From positions 1-64,000 of the IMG/VR virus record IMGVR_UViG_3300007735_000798: 64,000 nt of DNA; one strand, written 5' to 3'. The stretch comes from a virus. Each line of letters opens with the position of its first letter. The stretch's first letter is position 1. Of the stretch, positions 33,495 through 42,119 are shown in pieces. The position numbers and the translations under genes are program-made. The notes below the pieces were generated by a model. The model was not told the DNA's origin. It did no database searches and worked only from the letters and a program-made list of their open reading frames with translations.

Positions 33495-34688
33495 ATGCAT
33501 TTATTAGAAACATACGCATTATCTACAGGTAGTAAAATTAAAAAACCATTTATTATTAAAAAATTTTTCCCAATTCCTTTTGAAAAATATATTACTATTC
33601 AAAATAGTAGTGGGATGTCTGGAAAATGTTATGATTATTTTCAAGAAGTTATTGATTTTATCTATAAAGATTTAGATAAACTTGGATATAAAATAGTGCA
33701 AATTGGGTCAAAAGATGATAAACCATTAAATAACGTTTTTCATTTACAAGGCCAAACAACTATAAATCAAACAGCTTTTATTCTGGAAAATTCTAAATTA
33801 CATGTTGGAAATGATAGTTTTGCTATTCACATGTGTAGTGCTTTTGATGTTCCATTAGTTGGATTATATAGTGTTTCCTCTCCAGAGATTGCAGGTCCAT
33901 TTTGGAAAAATGGTAAACAAATCTGCCTTACTCCTAAAAATTGGAAACCCAGTTTTAATCCGAATGAAAATCCAAAAAGAATTAATGAAATTCAAATTGA
34001 AAAAATTATAGAATCTATTAATAATTTATTAGAATGTAATTTTGAAAATAAAATTAAAACATTGTATATTGGTCAAAAATATCATAATCCAATATTAGAG
34101 ATTTTACCAGATCAGTCTCTACATCAAAATTCTTTTCCAAATCAAGCATTAAATATAAGACTTGATTTTCTTGATCGTGAAATTGAGCATAAAGATTATC
34201 AAGGAATATTTAATAATTTAAATATAAGACAATGTTGTATTGTTACCAATAAGCCGTTCGCAATAGAAAATTTTATACAACTAAAAAATAATTTGGCAAT
34301 CGTAATTTATGATGTAACGAAAGAAATCGATATTAATTTTATAGAAAAATTGACGTTTTATGGAATTAATAATAATTGTATTTTTAAAATAGATGAATCT
34401 TCACCAGAAGAACTAGATAAAAGAAAAGAACAACTTATTGATTTTCCACAATATATAGAAGAAATTAAATATCCGAATCTTACTATAGATTTAACAGATA
34501 ATTTATTTTACAAAACAAATAAAATTTTAATTGCAAATAATAAAGCTTATTATGGAAAATATGGTTATTTAAATAATATACCGATTGAAGATAATACGGA
34601 AAAATATCAACAAATTTTTAATAATGAACATATTAATGAATATATTAAAAATGATTTAGAGTATTCTTTTATCTTTAAAAAAGATTGA
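33495..34688 (+). CDS. GT9 C-terminal lobe plus unknown C-terminal domain
   Basis: A 397-residue protein. Residues about 30-185 carry the GT9 donor lobe ('KYITIQNSSGMSGKCYDYF', 'KIVQIGSKDDKPL', 'LHVGNDSFAIHMCSAFDVPLV', 'VGLYSVSSPEIAGPFW'), continuing the N-terminal lobe that ends the preceding gene. Residues 200-397 form a separate unidentified domain. The start codon is one base after the preceding stop, so translation is likely coupled. It may be a natural gene fission or a stop codon within a once-single enzyme. Confidence 0.72.
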   Translation: MHLLETYALSTGSKIKKPFIIKKFFPIPFEKYITIQNSSGMSGKCYDYFQEVIDFIYKDLDKLGYKIVQIGSKDDKPLNNVFHLQGQTTINQTAFILENSKLHVGNDSFAIHMCSAFDVPLVGLYSVSSPEIAGPFWKNGKQICLTPKNWKPSFNPNENPKRINEIQIEKIIESINNLLECNFENKIKTLYIGQKYHNPILEILPDQSLHQNSFPNQALNIRLDFLDREIEHKDYQGIFNNLNIRQCCIVTNKPFAIENFIQLKNNLAIVIYDVTKEIDINFIEKLTFYGINNNCIFKIDESSPEELDKRKEQLIDFPQYIEEIKYPNLTIDLTDNLFYKTNKILIANNKAYYGKYGYLNNIPIEDNTEKYQQIFNNEHINEYIKNDLEYSFIFKKD

Positions 34689-34713
34689 CAAAAAATAAAA
34701 ATTATAAGATAAT
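34685..34713 (+). promoter_or_regulatory. Near-consensus promoter, leaderless type
   Basis: -35 TTGACA (34685-34690), 17-base spacer, -10 GATAAT (34708-34713), 6 bases to the ATG at 34720. Initiation about 7 bases after the -10 would place the first base of the RNA at the A of the start codon. Confidence 0.68.
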
Positions 34714-34719
34714 ACCTTC

Positions 34720-35472
34720 ATGTCAGAAAAAACAGTTTATCGTTATAAAGATCAAGTAAATAAATTTAAAAGAGATCCTAATGGTCTTTTAGAATGTATT
34801 GATTATACATTTAATCAAGATAATACTATTAATTGGAGAGCAATGATTAGTAAAGAATATCTTGTTCCAAATCGAGATTCTTTTAAAAATCAAAAAGATA
34901 TTAATTTAAAAGAGCTAGATATTACGATACTAGCAGATAATCAACTATTAATTCTCCTAGCTGGTTTAAAAGAACTTGCTCAAATTCGTGGATATAAAAA
35001 TGTATCATATGATGTAATTCAATCTCAACCAGACTATGTATCTGTAAAATGCACAATTGATTGGATCCCTAATTATGAAACTAGTATGGAGCCAGTATCT
35101 TTTTCTGCACTTGCTGATGCACATCTTGATAATACAAAAGATTTTGCAAAAAACTTTTTAATGGCAATCGCTGAAAATCGCGCCTTTGTGCGTGCTGTAA
35201 GAAGTTTTCTTAAAATTAATATCGTTGGTAATGATGAAATGGGTAAAACAACTCACATTGATACAGAAGTAGAGCCAAATACTAATATAACACAACCCAT
35301 AGCTCTTTTACAAAAAACTATGGAAGAGTATAGTATTACTTTTGAACAAATTAAAGCCAGAGCTATACAAAAGAAAATGGAAAATGCAGAAAACTGGATA
35401 AATATAAATGATATTTCTCCACTTTCTATGTTTACTATTATAAGTGGAATTAAAGCTAATAAAAATAAATAA
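34720..35472 (+). CDS. Putative recombination/ssDNA-annealing-type phage protein
   Basis: A 250-residue protein. The stretch 'FLMAIAENRAFVRAVRSFLKINIVG' (residues about 145-170) is like the A-E-(T/N)-R-A-x-x-R-A-(I/V)-R pattern of Rad52-type annealing and related phage recombination proteins. An alternation of strands before it ('DYVSVKCTIDWIPNYETS') also fits. I cannot confirm the family. It is the last gene of the plus-strand block, has its own strong promoter, and ends 2 bases from the convergent tail block. With RecA and the RecB-type nuclease nearby, a recombination role is sensible. Confidence 0.45.
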   Translation: MSEKTVYRYKDQVNKFKRDPNGLLECIDYTFNQDNTINWRAMISKEYLVPNRDSFKNQKDINLKELDITILADNQLLILLAGLKELAQIRGYKNVSYDVIQSQPDYVSVKCTIDWIPNYETSMEPVSFSALADAHLDNTKDFAKNFLMAIAENRAFVRAVRSFLKINIVGNDEMGKTTHIDTEVEPNTNITQPIALLQKTMEEYSITFEQIKARAIQKKMENAENWININDISPLSMFTIISGIKANKNK

Positions 35473-35474
35473 AT

Positions 35475-38063
35475 TTAAACTCTTCGATATTCTGATCTAT
35501 CAGATAATGGTATAAGACCAAATACTCGAGTTGTTTCAGATTCTTGATTTTCACTATAGTAAGTTAAATTTTGTTTATCTAAAAATATATTATAATTGCC
35601 AAGACAATTAATAAAATTTGCAAAACTGATATTATTTTTAATTATAATATAATCATAATGAGTTGTATATGTTCTATCTAGAATAGTTTGAAGTTTTGTA
35701 TTTTCAGCGGAAGGTAAATAAATATATCTTTCTTCATCCTTTGAAACCGAAAAGGATGCGGCCTCCGTTAATTCAAAAGTTGATATATCTGTACCAATTT
35801 TAATATAAGAACCTGGAGTACAAAATATTGTTATATTGTCACTATCTTTTGTTTTGCTATCATTTCTATATTTAGCTATATTTTTATTAACAGGAAATAC
35901 CGAAGAATTAATTTGATAAGTCTCACAAAAAGGCAATTCAATATTTTGATTAATATTTTGTATAGTAAAAAAAGAATCTGTATTTTGATTTGGTGGTGGA
36001 ACAATTGGTGTTATATATTGATGATAAAAATCATTTAAATCAAAAATATAATTTACTTCATAACCGCCAATTTGAAAATAAGTTCCATTATTATAAGCTT
36101 TACCTTGATAAGCTGGATACCTCACTATATTAGTTATAAAAGTTGTAGTTGTAGAACTTGATATTTTTTTTGTTGTTGATATTTGATAAATAATATTTTC
36201 ACTTAATCTTGTAAAATTATGAATTGAAAAATATGACGAATAAAATGAACTTTTAAATAATACATTCGATAAATTTCCACCAAACGTATTCGATAAATTT
36301 GGAACACATATGGGCATATTTGGATAAATAAATATTGCTTGTGAATACCAATGATATCCACCAATATAATTTCTAGCGCCAATGATAACTTGTCTGGATG
36401 CGTCATTATAAAAATTTATAGTTCTAGAGGCTTTGAAAGTACTTTCTCCAAGTAAAGAACTATTATTTTCATTTAATGAAACTTCTTTCGCAAAAGAAGT
36501 CAAATTATCTGGACTAACCATTCCATCTACGAATCCAACATTTATAGAGAAAGTAGTTGCATAATCATTATTTCCAGGAGATAAATAAAAATTTTTAATA
36601 TATTTATATTCAATATAATCTTCATAAGTTGTTTTATAAGTATAGATACTATTATTTTCTACTGTTTTTATTGTTTTTACACAATATTTACAAGTACTAT
36701 ATTTATAATCGTATGGACTAGAAGAACCTTGAATTATTTCAGTTGATTCTTGGAAATTATGCCACATGAAATTATCTACTATAATATTATATTTAATTGT
36801 TTTTGTAATTGTTTGCTTAAATTCTATTGGAAACCCAGAATAATCGGTATAACTAAATAATGTATATATTGCTGATTTTGTTTTTGGAACAAAAATTGTA
36901 CTTTTTGTAGTAGATAATGGCATGAGAAGTCCAGGATAAATATTCTCACTCTTATTTGTAGTAGTCGGCTGCGCATAAAAAGATGTTTTATTAATAATAA
37001 ATTCTTCTGAATATAAAGATGTATATTTTGATATTGTAGATGATACTGTAGATTTAGTTTTACTCAATGGATATTTTGTATCACTTTTATCAGCATCGTA
37101 TTCACCAATTGTTGCTGAATAAAAAGATGGTTGTATAAAAGAAATAGTAACCGCACTATTTTTTTCTTTTTGTCCTTGATATTTTGTATACGAATATACA
37201 TCTATTTTAAAAATTGGTTTATCAATATCCGTTTTTTCAAATATGCATTTAGTTCTATACCAAAGTGCAATATTTTCTTTTGGTTTGTCAGCAAAATAAA
37301 CTACAGTATTTACATAATTATAATCCTTAGCAATTTCATTAAAATATTCAGGCGCCCAAAAAGGATCATCGCTATTAGTAATTCTTGAATATTTAGTAGT
37401 TATTTTTTTTTCATCATATGTTTTTTTTGTTAATTGGGTTGTTTCTTTTATTCCTTCTGTAGTTGTATCGTAAGTAAAATATTCACTATAATAATAACTT
37501 GATACAAAATTAGAATTTTTTGTATCATATGTTATAATAGAATGATGTTTTCGTATAAATGTATTTATTGTTTGAGTTGTTTCTATGTTTGTTAATGTTG
37601 TTGTAAATTCTGTTGAAAAATCGCCAAAAATAGGTTGATCATATATAAAAGTATTAAAATAATTTTTGCATTGACCATTACCCTGCTTATCGATTCTGTT
37701 GTCAATTATAGTAGCTTTACCATCTGAACTATATTCTGTTTTGAATGTTGAAAATTTAAGAGGACATCTAAAGCCCCCTCCAATTGTAAATGTATTTGTA
37801 TCTTGACCACATGTTAATATAGGCGTCCTAGTTACACCATCATCACTATAAATTATTAAACTTTCGCTTGTATAATTTCCATTAGTAAATTGATAAAAAG
37901 TCGAATAAGTATAATAACTAGCTTTAATAGTAGTGTAAAGATCATCCCCTTCACAAGCAGTTTGATATACTTCAGCATTTTTAGTGGTGGAATAAGTTGA
38001 TCCTAATAATAAAATTTCATCTGTAATATAGGAAGCCCCTTCTGTAATAGTATATGTAAACAT
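35475..38063 (-). CDS. Large Ser/Thr/Tyr-rich virion protein
   Basis: An 862-residue protein with an unusually high share of Ser, Thr, Tyr, Asn and Lys and few helices; almost all predicted structure is beta. It begins 'MFTYTITEGASYITDEIL' and has scattered cysteines, including C-x2-C ('STCKYCVKT'). It is the last gene of the leftward tail block, directly after a small linker-bearing protein, where phages often put receptor-binding or tail-tip proteins. No known domain is recognised. It ends 2 bases from the convergent plus-strand gene, with no hairpin terminator between them. Confidence 0.55.
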   Translation of the reverse strand: MFTYTITEGASYITDEILLLGSTYSTTKNAEVYQTACEGDDLYTTIKASYYTYSTFYQFTNGNYTSESLIIYSDDGVTRTPILTCGQDTNTFTIGGGFRCPLKFSTFKTEYSSDGKATIIDNRIDKQGNGQCKNYFNTFIYDQPIFGDFSTEFTTTLTNIETTQTINTFIRKHHSIITYDTKNSNFVSSYYYSEYFTYDTTTEGIKETTQLTKKTYDEKKITTKYSRITNSDDPFWAPEYFNEIAKDYNYVNTVVYFADKPKENIALWYRTKCIFEKTDIDKPIFKIDVYSYTKYQGQKEKNSAVTISFIQPSFYSATIGEYDADKSDTKYPLSKTKSTVSSTISKYTSLYSEEFIINKTSFYAQPTTTNKSENIYPGLLMPLSTTKSTIFVPKTKSAIYTLFSYTDYSGFPIEFKQTITKTIKYNIIVDNFMWHNFQESTEIIQGSSSPYDYKYSTCKYCVKTIKTVENNSIYTYKTTYEDYIEYKYIKNFYLSPGNNDYATTFSINVGFVDGMVSPDNLTSFAKEVSLNENNSSLLGESTFKASRTINFYNDASRQVIIGARNYIGGYHWYSQAIFIYPNMPICVPNLSNTFGGNLSNVLFKSSFYSSYFSIHNFTRLSENIIYQISTTKKISSSTTTTFITNIVRYPAYQGKAYNNGTYFQIGGYEVNYIFDLNDFYHQYITPIVPPPNQNTDSFFTIQNINQNIELPFCETYQINSSVFPVNKNIAKYRNDSKTKDSDNITIFCTPGSYIKIGTDISTFELTEAASFSVSKDEERYIYLPSAENTKLQTILDRTYTTHYDYIIIKNNISFANFINCLGNYNIFLDKQNLTYYSENQESETTRVFGLIPLSDRSEYRRV

Positions 38064-38065
38064 AA

Positions 38066-38617
38066 CTAAACAGTACGAGTTTCACCCCATACTAAAAATA
38101 CATTATATGGAAAAATAGCGTCTGCGTCTTCATTTACTTGAATAGAACTAACATATGCCCCTAAACAAATATTAGATGTTACACATTGATAAATTTGATT
38201 ATTAAAAACTACACCCAAAAGAACATCTACAGAACTTGGTAATCCAAAAAGTACTGGAGTTTGTAATTCTGGAGTCTTTTCACTTACGATAATTTCAGCG
38301 TTATTAATATATTCTCCATTTGATCTACATCTTAATACAACATAATTTACAACATCTTTTTTTATTGTAAATTCTGTAAGTCCAGGCTTTTGAACTGTGG
38401 CGGTAGAACTACTGGCGGCACTACTGGCGGGACTACTGGTGGGACTACTGGTGGCAGAACTAGTAGCATTAACTGTAATCATATTAGAAGGCATAATACT
38501 ATTAACACTTCCAGGAGTTACAGTAATTGAAAAAACATTCTCTTTTGGATTTAAAACATTTTTAATTTTAAAACCATGAGGAGACGATTTAACTGTTCCA
38601 AATATTTTTTTTGGCAT
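38066..38617 (-). CDS. Virion-associated protein with Ser/Ala/Pro/Thr repeat linker
   Basis: A 183-residue protein: a beta-rich N-terminal region, a low-complexity linker of S-S-x-x units (residues about 50-72) encoded by a 12-base tandem repeat, then a beta-rich C-terminal domain ('FTIKKDVVNYVVLRCRSNG' onward). The repeat is G+C-rich in a very A+T-rich genome. A clear AGAAGGAT ribosome-binding site lies 6 bases before the ATG. Its place between a fibre-like protein and the large Ser/Thr/Tyr-rich protein suggests a fibre connector or head/tail decoration. Function unknown. Confidence 0.6.
   Translation of the reverse strand: MPKKIFGTVKSSPHGFKIKNVLNPKENVFSITVTPGSVNSIMPSNMITVNATSSATSSPTSSPASSAASSSTATVQKPGLTEFTIKKDVVNYVVLRCRSNGEYINNAEIIVSEKTPELQTPVLFGLPSSVDVLLGVVFNNQIYQCVTSNICLGAYVSSIQVNEDADAIFPYNVFLVWGETRTV
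38408..38455. repeat. 12-base tandem repeat, four copies, G+C-rich
   Basis: Four consecutive copies of ACTACTGG(C/T)GG(C/G), differing only in the C/T and the last base. In frame (minus strand) each unit codes for a four-residue S-S-x-x type block in the linker of the protein at 38066-38617. Copy number is likely variable between relatives. Confidence 0.85.
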
Positions 38618-38621
38618 AAAT

Positions 38622-41600
38622 TTATCCTTCTAATATTCCTGTATATAAAAATTGTTTTCCACTAATCATATATTTTGCAAAATTACCAGTATTCTGTAAC
38701 GAATTAAAACTACGTTTATTCATAAAAATATTTAATCCCGAATATCCTAAATATCCAAGACCACTTTTTATATTAAAAGATCCAGAAAATCCAGAAAAAT
38801 TAATATTTGAATAGTAAGGTAATGTAATAGTTAATTCAGGATTTAAAACTTTTCCTTCTGAAAATGGTGTTATATTTGTGACCCAATTTCCAGTAAAATT
38901 ATTTTCAAAAATTACACCTATAATTGTATTATTAAAATAGTATTCAATATTTATAGTATAAAATCCAGTATTTTCATAAGATAAAGTATTAAAATTTTCT
39001 GAAAAAACTCCAGTCCATATATCTGGTGAATATCTTAAATCTTGTCCGCTTCTAAAATATCTATGAGGAATATTAATTGCAGATAAATTATTAGCATATC
39101 TAGTTAATTTTGTAGTATTTCCATCTTCTCCACTCTTATAATAAGAAAATAAAGTAATACCAGAGTTATCGGTATGCACGTATCCAGTTACACCAACAAC
39201 AAATTGTAAATTATTATCTACTAACCCGCCAGTAGCTCCAGAATTAAGAATATTAATTAATCCACTTAAATTATTAAATTCATAATTTGAACTTGGAGCT
39301 CCAGTAACATATGTAAATTCAAAATTATTTATTCTTAATAAATCTTCATTATAAAGTAATCCAGTATTAAAATACACTAAACCAGTTGCATTAATTTGAC
39401 CAGTTATATAATCATCAAATACTTTATTTGGTAATCCAGTACCACTTATAGTTGTAAAATACCAAGTATAAGAACTATAATTAGAATCTATTAACCCAGT
39501 AAGTAAACCAGTCTGATAAAATATTGCTGTTTGATATACTTTTCCAGTTGGATTTGTTAAAAATCCAGTTCCTGACCCATTAATAGAAACATTAACATTT
39601 CCATATCCAGTAATTGTTGTGGAATTTAAATCAAAAAAATTATTATTTCTTATTGTATATAGATTTGCTTTTTGTATTCTAATACTTGGCACGGGAGTTA
39701 GACCTGCACCAGTAAAATTAAATCTAAAATATTGATAACCAGTCACTCCGCTAATTCTAATTCCACTTATAAATCCACTTTCGATTGTATTGATAGTGCC
39801 AGTTTTTCTATAAAATTCCGTATAATTAATTCCACCAGTAGAAGCATCAATAATTAATTGATCTGGAAGATACCCATTTTCAAAACTTACATAAAAACCA
39901 GTAATTATATTGCCAGTATATGGATATGCAGTTTTATATCCTAAAACTCCCCCAGTTATTTCAACATATGGATATGCCTGTTTATCTAATTTTGATACTG
40001 AATATAACTCAATACCGTAATCATTGCTAAATAAATAATCAAATTCGCTACCAGTATTTAAGGATGAATAAAAATAATCACCAGTTATATCATTATCAAT
40101 AAAATTTTTATACAAACCACTAATAGGATTTGAAATACTTTTTTCATAAAAATAAATTTTATTTATTGATAAACCTAAATTAGCATTATTTAAATCACTT
40201 TGATTAATATGCGATAATAATTGACCAGATGTTATTAAAAATCTAATATAATTATATAATCCAGTTCCAGTAATTTGAAAAATATTCGTCGGAGAATTAT
40301 AGAAATTAATTCCAGATCTTGTGTCCATTTCATTCCAATTCAAATTATCATTAGATCCTTGTACTTTAAATATAAATGGAAAAAATTTATAATTTGAAAA
40401 ATTTTTATCTAAATTTAATTCATAATGACTAATAATTCCAGAATCTTGTGCACTAAAATTTTTAAATTCAAATCCAAGATAACCAGTAGAAGTATTTGTA
40501 TTTGTACCCCATTGTGAAAGAGATCCTTCTCCAAAAACATAAATAAGATTATTGGTATTTTCTGATCCAAAAACATCTCCAGAAATATTATTAGCAATAT
40601 CAATAGAATTAAGTTTAAATATATAATTTATCAATTCGCCAGTTCTTTGTTGAGTTGTAACCCCACTAATTTCTAATATTCCACTATCACTAGAAGTAAA
40701 AGTATAGTTACCAGAACCTGTTATTCCATATATTTTATAATTATAATTACTATTATAATTATCAATATCAAAACTAATATAAGGTATTGTATTCCAATTA
40801 AAATTTATATAATTAATATCGCTATTTCCAGTAAAATATATAGTAGAACTTTCAGTTACGAATATTAATCCACTACCAGTTTGTTGAAATTCATACCAAA
40901 AACCCGTTAATAATCCACTTTTTGCGCCAGTAATATCTCTTGATTTATATATAAAAATGTCTTCATTAAAATTATCTATATATCCAGTAGCAAAAACAGT
41001 TGTATTCGGACGCGCTGGCGATAAACCACTACCCCCATGAATTGGAATATTATAATAATAATTAACATTTCCAGTTGGATATTGTAATTGTTTTTCAGTA
41101 GAAATAAATCCAGTAGATAAATTATTTCCATAATAATCTGTAAATAAACTAACTGAAAAACCAGAAGATATTCCTGTAATATAATCATCTCCATGAATAA
41201 AACCAGAAATTACTCCATAACTTAAACCAGTACTTAAAAATCCAGTATAATATAAATCACCAGTATGCCCAAGATGATTTACTAATGAAATAAATACATC
41301 TTGATTTTCAGGAGATTTTGTTTGTAAATTATAATTATAGTTATAATTATAGGTAATATCATCTACAATTCCTGTAAAAATTGTAACGAAATCTAAATAA
41401 TAAAATGGTAATTTTTCGACGGGAATATTAAAATCATAAGAAATATTTCCAAAATTTGTATTAAACAAAAAATAACCATCTATAAAATTTAATTGAAAAA
41501 CTCCTGTACTAAAAATATTTGGATCTTGATTTAAAACATAATCTAAAATTAATTTTCCAGATTGTGCCCCAGAAATAAAATCATTATATGTATTATTTAA

Positions 41601-42116
41601 TCTATAATAATCATTATTAACAAAAGATTGTCCAGAAAAAAATTGAAAAGACGAATTATTATTAAATGATATATTTTTAATATATCCAGTAATTTGTTCA
41701 CCAATTAAATTTTTAAAAGGAAATTCTATAGAATAATTTGGGCCAATATTTCCATATATATAAGAATTTAAATTTGTGGAACAATTTTCGGAAGATGCAT
41801 AAAAATATTTATAATAATTATTATTTTTAGGAGAAGAAAGACAAACTATATTATTATTTATAAAATAATTTAAATCACCACTATTTATATTGCCAGATAT
41901 ATTTATATTTTCAGATGGATTATAAGACCATACATGTCTATTATTTATATCATAAATTTTGCCTGTTTTAAAAGTAAATAAATTTAAATTACCATTATCC
42001 CCAGAAAAACCAAAAGATGAAATACCACTTGTATTATCAATATTTATATTTATTAAATATGATAATATATTTTGTGAAGCGATACTTCGATATTTAGTTC
42101 CAGAAACAATATTCAT
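38622..42116 (-). CDS. Tail fibre-like protein with discoidin-type domain and TG repeats
   Basis: A 1,164-residue protein rich in Gly, Asn, Ser and Tyr with very frequent T-G-(Y/F/L/I) steps, which are typical of repetitive beta-structured fibre proteins. Residues about 515-660 look like an F5/8 type C (discoidin) carbohydrate-binding domain: 'STGYLGFEFKNFSAQDSG', 'FKVQGSNDNLNWNEMDTRSG' and 'GLYNYIRFLITSG'. A second similar region near 740-830 ('PDQLIIDASTGGINYTEFY', 'GYQYFRFNFTGAG') may be another copy. It probably binds host surface glycans. It follows the hub-like gene by 3 bases. Confidence 0.7.
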   Translation of the reverse strand: MNIVSGTKYRSIASQNILSYLININIDNTSGISSFGFSGDNGNLNLFTFKTGKIYDINNRHVWSYNPSENINISGNINSGDLNYFINNNIVCLSSPKNNNYYKYFYASSENCSTNLNSYIYGNIGPNYSIEFPFKNLIGEQITGYIKNISFNNNSSFQFFSGQSFVNNDYYRLNNTYNDFISGAQSGKLILDYVLNQDPNIFSTGVFQLNFIDGYFLFNTNFGNISYDFNIPVEKLPFYYLDFVTIFTGIVDDITYNYNYNYNLQTKSPENQDVFISLVNHLGHTGDLYYTGFLSTGLSYGVISGFIHGDDYITGISSGFSVSLFTDYYGNNLSTGFISTEKQLQYPTGNVNYYYNIPIHGGSGLSPARPNTTVFATGYIDNFNEDIFIYKSRDITGAKSGLLTGFWYEFQQTGSGLIFVTESSTIYFTGNSDINYINFNWNTIPYISFDIDNYNSNYNYKIYGITGSGNYTFTSSDSGILEISGVTTQQRTGELINYIFKLNSIDIANNISGDVFGSENTNNLIYVFGEGSLSQWGTNTNTSTGYLGFEFKNFSAQDSGIISHYELNLDKNFSNYKFFPFIFKVQGSNDNLNWNEMDTRSGINFYNSPTNIFQITGTGLYNYIRFLITSGQLLSHINQSDLNNANLGLSINKIYFYEKSISNPISGLYKNFIDNDITGDYFYSSLNTGSEFDYLFSNDYGIELYSVSKLDKQAYPYVEITGGVLGYKTAYPYTGNIITGFYVSFENGYLPDQLIIDASTGGINYTEFYRKTGTINTIESGFISGIRISGVTGYQYFRFNFTGAGLTPVPSIRIQKANLYTIRNNNFFDLNSTTITGYGNVNVSINGSGTGFLTNPTGKVYQTAIFYQTGLLTGLIDSNYSSYTWYFTTISGTGLPNKVFDDYITGQINATGLVYFNTGLLYNEDLLRINNFEFTYVTGAPSSNYEFNNLSGLINILNSGATGGLVDNNLQFVVGVTGYVHTDNSGITLFSYYKSGEDGNTTKLTRYANNLSAINIPHRYFRSGQDLRYSPDIWTGVFSENFNTLSYENTGFYTINIEYYFNNTIIGVIFENNFTGNWVTNITPFSEGKVLNPELTITLPYYSNINFSGFSGSFNIKSGLGYLGYSGLNIFMNKRSFNSLQNTGNFAKYMISGKQFLYTGILEG
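38624..38631 (-). promoter_or_regulatory. Strong Shine-Dalgarno site before 38617
   Basis: AGAAGGAT reading leftward, 6 bases before the ATG. It shows that this tail-block gene uses ordinary ribosome binding, unlike the leaderless-type early genes. Confidence 0.6.
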
Positions 42117-42119
42117 AGT

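Noticed and set aside
10690-34688. DNA base hypermodification (glucosylated DNA) as the purpose of the transferases
   Set aside because: No dCMP/dUMP hydroxymethylase or similar enzyme is seen in the window; the transferase types and sugar-nucleotide enzymes fit glycans better. It is not excluded if such genes lie outside.
38408-38455. CRISPR-like array
   Set aside because: The repeats are directly adjacent with no spacers, are only 12 bases long, and lie in frame within a coding region.
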